Shown here: positions 1-5,128 of the stretch, one piece after another
Layout of the letters: each line of letters starts with the position of its first letter
How positions within the stretch are numbered: position 1 is the first letter of the stretch
Source: Candidatus Omnitrophota bacterium
GTDB lineage: Bacteria; Ratteibacteria; UBA8468; B48-G9; JAFGKM01
Reading direction: 5' to 3'
DNA length: 5,128 nt
Assembly (NCBI GenBank): GCA_023819365.1
Contig: JAMWBP010000072.1
Coordinates: 1 to 5,128, forward strand
The notes under the pieces: generated by a model
What the model saw: only the letters and a program-made list of their open reading frames with translations
What the model was told of the DNA's origin: nothing
The model's database searches: none
Made by a program: the position numbers and the translations under genes

Positions 1-566
1 TCCTTTAAGGTATAAACTCCTTTTACAGGGTCATCACCTGCGACCATTACAAGATTTGCAGGGTCATAGTTCACTTTAATCCCCGGGTTTCCAATTGTAT
101 CCAGTAGTTTTTTAAGAAGTGATGCTGCCTCAGGACCTGTCTCTGTTGCAATGTATACATCCCTATTATAGGCATATGTTCCTACCTCAGGGAGCGACTC
201 AACCATTGCCTTCCATTCTCTGGCATTTTCATCTTCTGGCACAACTCCTATATGGGTTGTTACCACATTTACCCCAAGGTCTACTGCAAGGTCTATCACC
301 TCTTTTGTCCTTTCAACCCGCCAGTCAAGTGTGGCTGGGTCTGTAAATCCATGACCTCCAAAATCACCTACAAGAGCAGATATAGTAAGTCCCAGGTTTT
401 TTACAAACATTTTCAGGTCATCCCTTCCTGTCTTTGAAAGATTTTTAGGGTCCAGTTCTCCATATGTAGCATATGGCTGGACACCATTCAGTTTCAACTC
501 TGCTGCCTTTTTAATCCCTTCCTTTATGGGAATACGAAAGCAGTCAGGAATTACTCCTATCTTCAT
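1..566 (-). CDS. Sugar phosphate isomerase/epimerase, TIM-barrel (AP endonuclease 2-like), 3' end outside window
   Basis: The open frame begins at ATG 566-564 and runs off the window edge, giving 188 complete codons. The fold family (xylose isomerase-like TIM barrel, Pfam AP_endonuc_2) isomerises or epimerises sugars or sugar phosphates in the cytoplasm using a divalent metal. Visible hallmarks are the first beta strand [17 protein letters not shown] at about 66-74, [10 protein letters not shown] at 103-112 with His105, the metal-binding Glu142 in IATETGPEA, and Asp168 in [11 protein letters not shown]. The next expected landmark, an H-x-H/K-D segment on the following strand, would lie beyond the edge. 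Family members are usually about 270-290 residues, so roughly two thirds is present. The start is fixed by a strong Shine-Dalgarno (572-578). The start overlaps the ferredoxin gene by 23 nt, so it belongs to the same operon. Substrate cannot be assigned; a UlaE/IolE/Hyi-like activity is possible. Confidence 0.85.
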   Translation of the reverse strand, partial: MKIGVIPDCFRIPIKEGIKKAAELKLNGVQPYATYGELDPKNLSKTGRDDLKMFVKNLGLTISALVGDFGGHGFTDPATLDWRVERTKEVIDLAVDLGVNVVTTHIGVVPEDENAREWKAMVESLPEVGTYAYNRDVYIATETGPEAASLLKKLLDTIGNPGIKVNYDPANLVMVAGDDPVKGVYTLK

Positions 567-795
567 CCTCTCCTCCTTGTCTGTTGATTTTTAATATCTC
601 TATTGCGACATCAGGGCATATCATAACACATCTCTGACAACCCGTGCAACTGTTTTTACCCTCTCCTTCTGGTTCAATATAGTGACAGCCCATTCTATTA
701 AAATTATGGGATATACGGAATACTTTTACCGGGCATACATCTATACAAAGTTTACATCCCTTACATCTTTCTTTTTTTACTTTTACTATAAACAC
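544..795 (-). CDS. 2x[4Fe-4S] ferredoxin, 2-oxoacid:ferredoxin oxidoreductase delta subunit-like
   Basis: This 83-residue cytoplasmic protein should carry two [4Fe-4S] clusters for low-potential electron transfer. Cysteines 11, 14, 17 and 21 ([12 protein letters not shown]) and 50, 53, 56 and 60 ([12 protein letters not shown]) form the two classic motifs. The spacer with an N-x-x-G-x-H segment (NRMGCH, 33-38) and the ending CPDVAIEI resemble KorD/VorD-type delta subunits more than clostridial ferredoxins. Cys37 is extra; that position is commonly Tyr in KorD. No alpha, beta or gamma oxidoreductase subunits are in the window. The start is GTG 795-793, directly after the nadK TAA and in the same frame, and it is the only canonical start codon before Cys11. 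No good Shine-Dalgarno precedes it, so reinitiation from nadK is likely. The acidic tail [10 protein letters not shown] is encoded by the ribosome binding site and first codons of the next gene. The ferredoxin fold is certain; the partner is unknown. Confidence 0.9.
   Translation of the reverse strand: MFIVKVKKERCKGCKLCIDVCPVKVFRISHNFNRMGCHYIEPEGEGKNSCTGCQRCVMICPDVAIEILKINRQGGEDEDRSNS
572..578 (-). promoter_or_regulatory. Shine-Dalgarno site of the isomerase gene, inside the ferredoxin gene
   Basis: The minus strand reads AAGGAGG followed by AGAGG and ATG, a near-perfect ribosome binding site 5 nt from the start at 566. It lies within the last codons of the ferredoxin gene, and in that frame it contributes to the Gln-Gly-Gly-Glu stretch. 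It decides the isomerase start and suggests independent, efficient initiation in addition to any coupling. Confidence 0.85.
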
Positions 796-1575
796 TTAAC
801 TGCCCCAGTGGAATTTTGACCTTAATCTGGTGAAAAAACTATCCTCTATAATAATATTAACCCTTTTTGTTGACTTTTTTACAATAATCCTATCAGAAGA
901 ATATACCGGTATCTCTCTCTGCCCATCAATAACAATAAGTGCCTCCGGTGAGACCTCTATGGAGAGTATTTCTTTTGAAGAAATCACAACAGGTCGCCAG
1001 CAGAGAGAATGGGGTGACACAGGAACTAAAAGTAGACATTCTGTATCAGGTGAGACCACAGGACCTGATGCGGAAAGTGAATGTGCAGTAGAACCAGTCG
1101 GAGTGGCAACAATAATTCCATCACAACGCAAGTGGCTGAATATCTCCTCCTTTCTGGAAGATACAGAGATATCTATAATCCTTATCCCTTTTCTAAAGAT
1201 GACAACTTCATTGAGAGAGAAGTCATTTATTATCTTCCCCTTGCTTTTTACAGAAATCTCTAACATTATCCTTTTAGATGTCTTAAAATTCCCGGTAAGA
1301 ACCTTCTTCAATTTTTCTTTAATATCCTCTGCACTATGTGTGAGGAAGCCAACCTTTCCATATTTAATCCCGTAGACAAATGTATGTGGACTTTCTACAA
1401 GATGGACACCCTTTAAGAATGTTCCATCTCCACCCATTGTGATGACTAAATCCACATCTTTCGGACTATTTTCCACTACTTTTCCACAACTTTTCAACAA
1501 CCTCTCTATCTCTTCCTTTGCCTTTTCTATCCCTTTAATTTTAGGATTATGTAGAATAAAGACCTTTTTAATCAT
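796..1575 (-). CDS. nadK: NAD kinase (ATP-NAD kinase)
   Basis: This enzyme phosphorylates NAD to NADP in the cytoplasm and so sets the cell's NADP(H) pool. The 259-residue protein is complete for the family. It has the GGDGT motif at 48-52 (catalytic Asp50), the NE pair at 122-123 in LNEVVI, the glycine-rich segment DGIIVATPTGSTAHSLSASG at 152-171, the PHSL...RPVV segment near 188-197, DGQ at 217-219, and the usual C-terminal SFF-x-x-LR-x-K-x-x-WG ending. His165 replaces the usual Tyr of TPTGSTAY, and Trp193 sits where Asn or Ala is common in S-x-RP; neither is a catalytic loss. The start ATG 1575-1573 overlaps the dxs stop in an ATGA quartet and has AAAGGA 7 nt upstream. The TAA at 798-796 is followed at once by the ferredoxin GTG in the same frame. 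dxs and nadK are neighbours in many bacteria, often with tlyA between them, which is absent here. Confidence 0.97.
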   Translation of the reverse strand: MIKKVFILHNPKIKGIEKAKEEIERLLKSCGKVVENSPKDVDLVITMGGDGTFLKGVHLVESPHTFVYGIKYGKVGFLTHSAEDIKEKLKKVLTGNFKTSKRIMLEISVKSKGKIINDFSLNEVVIFRKGIRIIDISVSSRKEEIFSHLRCDGIIVATPTGSTAHSLSASGPVVSPDTECLLLVPVSPHSLCWRPVVISSKEILSIEVSPEALIVIDGQREIPVYSSDRIIVKKSTKRVNIIIEDSFFTRLRSKFHWGS

Positions 1576-3404
1576 TGTTCTGTCCTTTTATAGAAATTTT
1601 TTATCTTCTCTGCTATACCTTCTGGACTCATCCCGTATTTTTCAAGAAGGAACTCCCTTTTCCCCTGTTCAATAAAAGTATCAGGCAGCCCAATCCTTAA
1701 GACATCTTTTCTGGCGTTAAGATATTCTAATACAGCAGAGCCAAAACCACCTGAGATAGTATTTTCCTCCACAGTAACAATTCTGTCAAAAGAATTTATC
1801 TCTTTTACCAGTGTCTCATCAAGTGGCTTTACTTTATCCACAGGGATAAAGGATGTATAAATACCCTCTTTTTTCAGGATATCAACTGCTCTTAAAGAGT
1901 ATTCTGCCATACTTCCACAACCTAATATTAACAATTTACTTTCAGGTTGTCTTAAAGGGGCCAGTTTTTCAGGAAGTTTTCCCCTCGGGTATCTGATAAA
2001 TGATGGTTTTTTTTCCTCAATGGACTTTGTTATTATATCTTCAAGGTTTTCCATACTGTAAGGGGTAAATATCTGTAGGTCAGGGAGTGTCCTCAGGAAT
2101 GAAATATCAAAGGCACCATGGTGAGTTGGTCCATCTTCACCAACTATTCCCGCTCTATCAATGAGAAATACTACAGGTAGTTTCTGAAGGCAAATATCAT
2201 GGAATATCTGGTCATAACACCTCTGTAAAAATGTTGAGTATATCGCCACAAATACCTTCATACCTGCCTTAGACAGCCCAGCTGCAAATGTGATACAGTG
2301 GCTTTCAGCAATACCTACATCAAAAAATCTATCAGGAAACTTCTTTGCAAAACCTTCAAGCCCTAACCCTTTCTCCATTGCTGCAGTAAGGACAACAATT
2401 CTGGTATTCATTTCTCCTAATCTTTCAAGTAGTTTACCTGCAAAATTTCCGGCTGGCAGCCCTGTTCCATTATTTATAGCAGTCCCCATCTTTATGTCAA
2501 AAGGACCTGTGCTGTGAAAATCATCAGGCCTTTCTTCTGCAAATCTATATCCCTTACCCTTTTTAGTGATAATATGCAGTAAAACTGGCTCTTTTATATC
2601 CTTTATATTTGTGAGTATGTCTATCATTTCCTGGATATTATGTCCGTCTATAGGTCCAAAGTACCTCAACCCTAATTTTTCAAAGAAAACACCGGGAACT
2701 ATAAGATACTTTGCTTTTTTTTCAAGGTCCTTTGCCAGGTGAAGAATATTTTCGCCCATTCCTGGTATTTTCTTTAACACCTCCATAAACTCTTCTCTTG
2801 GCTTATTGAGAAAAGGAGATGTTATAAGTTTTGTAAGGTAATATGATAAGGCCCCCTTTGTAGGAGATATAGACATCCTGTTGTCATTAAGTATTATCAG
2901 AAGTCCTTTGCCGAGAGAACCGAGAAAGTTCAGTCCTTCAAATGTAAGTCCATTGGTAAGAGAGCCATCTCCTATAACTGCAATCACCTTCCCTTTCTTA
3001 TTTAAAAAGTCCTGTCCTGTTTTAAGCCCTGTTGCAGATGATATCGCAGTACCTGCATGGCCTGTTTTGAAGATATCAGTTGTATTCTCTTCTGGACAAG
3101 GGAACCCTGATAGACCTCCGTATTTCCTTAGAGTTGAAAATTCTCTATATCTGCCTGTAATGACTTTATGTGTATAACACTGGTGTCCTACATCCCATAT
3201 AACCTTATCAGGAGGAATATTAAATACCCTGTGGATGGATAGTGTAAGTTCCACAACACCAAGATTTGAAGATAGATGTCCCCCGTTTTTAGAAACTGTC
3301 TCTATAATAATATCTCTTATCTCAGATGCAAGAACTTCTATCTCTTTTACAGAAAGTTGTTTAAGGAGTTCTGGTTGTTGGGAAACCTTTTCAATCAGTC
3401 CCAT
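1572..3404 (-). CDS. dxs: 1-deoxy-D-xylulose-5-phosphate synthase
   Basis: This thiamine diphosphate enzyme condenses pyruvate and glyceraldehyde 3-phosphate to DXP, the first step of the MEP isoprenoid pathway, which also feeds thiamine and pyridoxal synthesis. The 610-residue protein is full length (family about 610-640). Seen in order: GGHLSSNLGVVELT from 41 with His43, WDVGHQCYTHK at 70-80 with His74, TGHAGT at 114-119, the ThDP/metal motif GDGSLTNG at 145-152 ending in NDNRMSIS at 173-180, the pyrimidine-domain GIAESH at 364-369 with Glu367, YSTFLQR at 389-395, DRAGIVGEDGPTHHG at 416-430, and RYPRG at 471-475. The C-terminal transketolase domain follows to the end. GIAEQHA is usual where GIAESHC occurs here; the catalytic Glu is kept. 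The start ATG 3404 overlaps the TPR gene by 14 nt and has no clear Shine-Dalgarno, so coupled translation is likely. The N-terminus aligns well with known DXS, supporting this start. Confidence 0.98.
   Translation of the reverse strand: MGLIEKVSQQPELLKQLSVKEIEVLASEIRDIIIETVSKNGGHLSSNLGVVELTLSIHRVFNIPPDKVIWDVGHQCYTHKVITGRYREFSTLRKYGGLSGFPCPEENTTDIFKTGHAGTAISSATGLKTGQDFLNKKGKVIAVIGDGSLTNGLTFEGLNFLGSLGKGLLIILNDNRMSISPTKGALSYYLTKLITSPFLNKPREEFMEVLKKIPGMGENILHLAKDLEKKAKYLIVPGVFFEKLGLRYFGPIDGHNIQEMIDILTNIKDIKEPVLLHIITKKGKGYRFAEERPDDFHSTGPFDIKMGTAINNGTGLPAGNFAGKLLERLGEMNTRIVVLTAAMEKGLGLEGFAKKFPDRFFDVGIAESHCITFAAGLSKAGMKVFVAIYSTFLQRCYDQIFHDICLQKLPVVFLIDRAGIVGEDGPTHHGAFDISFLRTLPDLQIFTPYSMENLEDIITKSIEEKKPSFIRYPRGKLPEKLAPLRQPESKLLILGCGSMAEYSLRAVDILKKEGIYTSFIPVDKVKPLDETLVKEINSFDRIVTVEENTISGGFGSAVLEYLNARKDVLRIGLPDTFIEQGKREFLLEKYGMSPEGIAEKIKNFYKRTEQ
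1583..1588 (-). promoter_or_regulatory. Shine-Dalgarno site of nadK within dxs
   Basis: AAAGGA on the minus strand lies 7 nt before the nadK ATG, inside the last codons of dxs. Together with the ATGA overlap it fixes the nadK start and indicates translational coupling to dxs. Confidence 0.7.
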
Positions 3405-4797
3405 TTTCTAAAATGTGTTTTCTTATCTCATCCATTATCTTCTGGATATCTTGTTTTCTGTTTATCTCATATGCTTTTATAAACCAGAGTAGTGCTCTTT
3501 CATACTCTTTTAGTTTAAGATACACATATCCAAGGTGTTCATAAACTTCAGCATCTTTTTCCTTTTCTACCGCCTTTTCAAGATACTTTACGGCTAGATG
3601 GTACTTTCCCATCTTATAGTATGCCCATCCTAAACTATCTAAAAAGGCGCCATTGTCTGGCTCAATCTCACATGCTTTTTTTATAAGTTTATACGCCTCC
3701 TGGATATTTCTGTCCTGAATAAGATATGTATATCCAAGATAGTTAAGAGCCGCCGCATTGTTATGATCTAACTCTATAGCTTTTTTCATCTCTGCTTCCA
3801 TCTTTTCTCGTTCGCCTGTCTTATCATATAAAACCCCAAGGTAGAACCGTGTACCTGAGATGTCTTCTATCTCAATACTTTTTCTAAACACTGCTTCTGC
3901 TTTATCATAGGCACTCTCATCCATATATATTATCCCTAAAAACTGATAAAACTGTGCTGAATTTATTCCATTTCTGATTGCCTCTTCAATGTAATGTTTT
4001 GCCTTTTCTTTATTGCCTTCAGAATAATAGGCACTAGCAAGTAATGAGTAAGAGATGATTTCAGAAGGGTTCAGAGAAACGGCTTTTTCAAAAAACTCTA
4101 TGGATTTTTTTTTCATTCCAAGTTTGTCATATAAAAGACCGAGAGAGAAATATCCTTTCCAGAAAAAGTGAGCCAGTTCTACTGATTTTGTATATTCCTC
4201 CTCTGCCTCTCTGTTTTTCCCGAGCCGTTCAAGGATATTCCCATAGTTATAATGAAATAGATAGTTTTCAGGGAATACCTCAATAAGGTACTGGTAGTGT
4301 CTGGCTGCATCCTGAAGACGGTTCATCCCTGCATACAGGTCACATAGAATCATCCTTGCAGAATGGTTTTCCTTATCCAGTGCAAGTCCACGTTCCATAT
4401 ATAAAGCAGCAAGATTATAGTTTTTTTCCAGAAGATAGGAAAGCCCCAGTCCAAAGAGTGCCTCCTGTCTTTTTGGCTCAAGACGGACAGCCCTGAAAAA
4501 GCATTTTCTTGCGGATGAAATATCCTGTTTTCTAAGATAGAGGTTTCCTAATTTCCCATAGAGATAACTATCTTCTCCTGCTTTATTTATTGTTTCTCTG
4601 TAATAACTAATTGCATCGTCTATCCTGTTTTCTTTTTCAGCGATAACCCCATATGCATATGTATTTCTGCCCTTATCCTCATACTGTATATGTGCGCATC
4701 CCGAAGATAGGACTATCAGCAATAAAACCCCGGACAAGAAAGAAAAAGCCATCATTTCCTTTACATCTCTTCTTGACCTTCTTGTAGGTCTCTCCAT
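3391..4797 (-). CDS. Tetratricopeptide repeat lipoprotein
   Basis: The 468-residue product is a probable membrane-anchored scaffold on the periplasmic or outer side. From the ATG at 4797 it has a very basic n-region (ERPTRRSRRDVKE), a hydrophobic stretch of about 16 residues, and a lipobox ending LSSGC with lipidated Cys34; Ala at +2 would permit outer-membrane sorting if the cell has one. Roughly twelve 34-residue TPRs fill 46-448, for example 76-109, 110-143, 214-247 and 382-414, the last containing LDSLGWAYYKMG at 386-397. TPRs bind partner proteins; no catalytic domain is visible and the partner is unknown. An ATG at 4818 would add seven residues but lies in a stem-loop with no ribosome site, whereas 4797 has AAGGA 9 nt upstream. 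ATGs at 4755 and 4752 are weaker alternatives that would still leave a signal peptide. Its end overlaps dxs, but that need not mean shared function. Confidence 0.9.
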   Translation of the reverse strand: MERPTRRSRRDVKEMMAFSFLSGVLLLIVLSSGCAHIQYEDKGRNTYAYGVIAEKENRIDDAISYYRETINKAGEDSYLYGKLGNLYLRKQDISSARKCFFRAVRLEPKRQEALFGLGLSYLLEKNYNLAALYMERGLALDKENHSARMILCDLYAGMNRLQDAARHYQYLIEVFPENYLFHYNYGNILERLGKNREAEEEYTKSVELAHFFWKGYFSLGLLYDKLGMKKKSIEFFEKAVSLNPSEIISYSLLASAYYSEGNKEKAKHYIEEAIRNGINSAQFYQFLGIIYMDESAYDKAEAVFRKSIEIEDISGTRFYLGVLYDKTGEREKMEAEMKKAIELDHNNAAALNYLGYTYLIQDRNIQEAYKLIKKACEIEPDNGAFLDSLGWAYYKMGKYHLAVKYLEKAVEKEKDAEVYEHLGYVYLKLKEYERALLWFIKAYEINRKQDIQKIMDEIRKHILENGTD

Positions 4798-4805
4798 TGT
4801 AATAA

Positions 4806-4810
4806 GTCCT
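4806..4810 (-). promoter_or_regulatory. Shine-Dalgarno site deciding the TPR lipoprotein start
   Basis: AAGGA on the minus strand lies 9 nt before the ATG at 4797-4795. The upstream in-frame ATG at 4818-4816 has no purine-rich site and is buried in the stem-loop at 4813-4846, so this site favours the shorter protein. The site abuts the stem-loop, so the hairpin could influence initiation. Confidence 0.6.
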
Positions 4811-4812
4811 TG

Positions 4813-4846
4813 AACCATCGGAGAAATTATTGAAATTCCGATGGTT
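4813..4846. repeat. Inverted repeat / stem-loop between the mini gene and the TPR gene
   Basis: AACCATCGGA at 4813-4822 is perfectly complementary to TCCGATGGTT at 4837-4846, giving a 10-bp stem and a 14-nt AT-rich loop. It starts 8 nt after the stop of the 31-codon gene and ends just before the AAGGA of the TPR gene. On the minus (transcribed) strand it is followed by CAAGGACTTATT, with no U-run, so it is not a standard intrinsic terminator. It may be a 3'-end stabiliser or processing site, a weak attenuator, an element acting on TPR initiation, or a protein-binding dyad. The structure is seen; the role is inferred. Confidence 0.65.
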
Positions 4847-4854
4847 ATATCTTA

Positions 4855-4950
4855 TTATCTTTTTCTCTTTTTATGTCTTAATGCAGCCCTTCTCTTTTTC
4901 CTTTTGTGTGTCTTAATCTTCCTTCTTTTTCTCTTCCTTCCACACGGCAT
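4855..4950 (-). CDS. Mini basic ribosomal-type protein, AURKAIP1/COX24 (mS38-like) family
   Basis: This 31-codon gene begins at ATG 4950-4948 with a strong AAGGAG 6 nt upstream and ends at TAA 4857-4855. The product starts MPCGRKRKRRKIKTHKRKKR and ends AALRHKKRKR; 20 of its 31 residues are Lys or Arg, with two His and one Cys. From memory, the pattern MP-C/S-G-(K/R)KRKR...THKRKKR...RHKK matches very short bacterial proteins annotated as AURKAIP1/COX24 domain-containing, related to mitochondrial mS38, which bind rRNA in the small ribosomal subunit. All ten arginines use AGA or AGG. It lies 13 nt after the hisG stop and before a stem-loop, so it is probably co-transcribed with hisG. The antisense of its purine-rich codons creates a false hydrophobic frame on the plus strand. 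Existence as a gene is well supported; the ribosomal role is by family resemblance only. Confidence 0.85.
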   Translation of the reverse strand: MPCGRKRKRRKIKTHKRKKRRAALRHKKRKR

Positions 4951-4956
4951 AGGTAT

Positions 4957-4962
4957 CTCCTT
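4957..4962 (-). promoter_or_regulatory. Shine-Dalgarno site of the mini basic protein gene
   Basis: AAGGAG on the minus strand, 6 nt before the ATG at 4950, lies in the short gap after the hisG stop. It is one of the strongest ribosome sites in the window and is the main evidence, with the protein pattern, that this very short frame is translated. Confidence 0.85.
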
Positions 4963-4963
4963 T

Positions 4964-5128
4964 TTATATCACCTTGTTGAGTGGGTATTCTACAATCCCC
5001 TGAGCACCCCGCCTTTTAAGTTCAGGTATCAAAAGTTTTGCTGTCTTTTTATCAATGATGGTTTCAACTGCAACCCATCTTTTATCTGTAAGGGGAGAGA
5101 CAGTTGGTTTCTTCATCGCAGGTAGTAT
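4964..5128 (-). CDS. hisG: ATP phosphoribosyltransferase, C-terminal fragment (start outside window)
   Basis: The last 54 codons and the TAA (4966-4964) are present; the rest lies beyond the window edge. HisG joins ATP and PRPP to give phosphoribosyl-ATP, the first and feedback-controlled step of histidine synthesis. The visible part carries KKPTVSPLTDKRWVAVETI at about 6-24, then LIPELKRRGAQGIVEYPLNKVI at the C-terminus. These are the signatures of the ACT-like HisG_C regulatory domain, found in the long hexameric form that senses histidine and does not need HisZ. The length and end are normal, so it is cut by the window and not broken. No other his gene follows; the next gene is the mini basic protein 13 nt away. 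The family call is confident; the long-form call rests on the C-terminal domain alone. Confidence 0.9.
   Translation of the reverse strand: MLPAMKKPTVSPLTDKRWVAVETIIDKKTAKLLIPELKRRGAQGIVEYPLNKVI

Noticed and set aside
119..437. Two overlapping plus-strand open frames of 75 and 61 codons
   Set aside because: Both are antisense to the sugar isomerase gene, which has conserved metal-binding motifs and a strong ribosome site.
830..1375. Plus-strand 181-codon open frame
   Set aside because: It is wholly antisense to nadK, whose motifs are complete; the plus-strand product shows no family pattern.
2290..3482. Three plus-strand open frames of 68 to 98 codons
   Set aside because: They lie antisense to dxs and the end of the TPR gene, and their products show no recognisable motif.
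4798..4818. Upstream ATG at 4818 as the TPR gene start
   Set aside because: It has no ribosome site and lies in the stem-loop; the ATG at 4797 has AAGGA at a good distance and keeps the whole signal peptide.
4813..4846. Stem-loop as an intrinsic terminator
   Set aside because: On the transcribed strand no U-run follows the stem. The plus strand has a looser T-rich stretch after it, but no plus-strand gene leads into it.
4841..5125. Plus-strand 94-codon open frame with a hydrophobic, membrane-like N-terminal half
   Set aside because: It is the antisense of the Lys/Arg-rich mini gene and the hisG end; AAA, AAG, AGA and AGG codons read backwards give Phe, Leu and Ser. It has no recognisable family and conflicts with two supported genes.
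1..5128. A defence island, mobile element or novel system
   Set aside because: All genes belong to housekeeping families in a tight co-directional operon. No transposase, integrase, nuclease, direct repeat array or att-like site was seen.

Overview
The window reads as an ordinary, tightly packed bacterial operon. Every gene lies on the minus strand, so transcription runs from high to low coordinates. The DNA is AT-rich. Arginine is written mainly as AGA/AGG; all ten arginines of the smallest gene use them. Good Shine-Dalgarno sequences precede several starts. No gene here pins down the lineage. An uncultivated or poorly sampled anaerobic bacterium is plausible, because of the KorD-like ferredoxin and the lipoprotein signal, but that is inference. 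No phage, transposon, CRISPR, tRNA or rRNA signal was found.

Layout in transcription order: (1) 5128-4964, the C-terminal end of hisG (ATP phosphoribosyltransferase), cut by the window edge. (2) 4950-4855, a 31-codon, extremely basic gene resembling AURKAIP1/COX24-type (mS38-like) mini ribosomal proteins. (3) 4846-4813, a perfect 10-bp stem-loop in the intergenic gap. (4) 4797-3391, a lipoprotein made of about twelve TPRs. (5) 3404-1572, dxs, overlapping the TPR gene by 14 nt. (6) 1575-796, nadK, overlapping dxs by 4 nt (ATGA). (7) 795-544, a 2x[4Fe-4S] ferredoxin resembling the delta subunit of 2-oxoacid:ferredoxin oxidoreductases. It starts at the codon right after the nadK stop, in the same frame. 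(8) 566-1, a TIM-barrel sugar phosphate isomerase/epimerase, overlapping the ferredoxin gene by 23 nt and cut by the window edge.

The genes cover histidine synthesis, translation, envelope assembly or scaffolding, isoprenoid precursor synthesis (MEP pathway), NADP supply, electron transfer and sugar metabolism. Overlaps from the TPR gene to the isomerase imply one transcript with translational coupling. One functional link is plausible: the MEP pathway uses NADPH (at IspC) and reduced ferredoxin or flavodoxin (at IspG/IspH), so dxs, nadK and a ferredoxin could form a supply module. This is an inference from proximity. No convincing promoter or intrinsic terminator was seen. No stretch longer than 300 bases lacks a gene.

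There is no clear sign of a new defence or mobile system. The points worth a second look are the in-frame nadK/ferredoxin junction, the KorD-like protein without its partner subunits, the tiny basic gene, and the stem-loop before the TPR gene.
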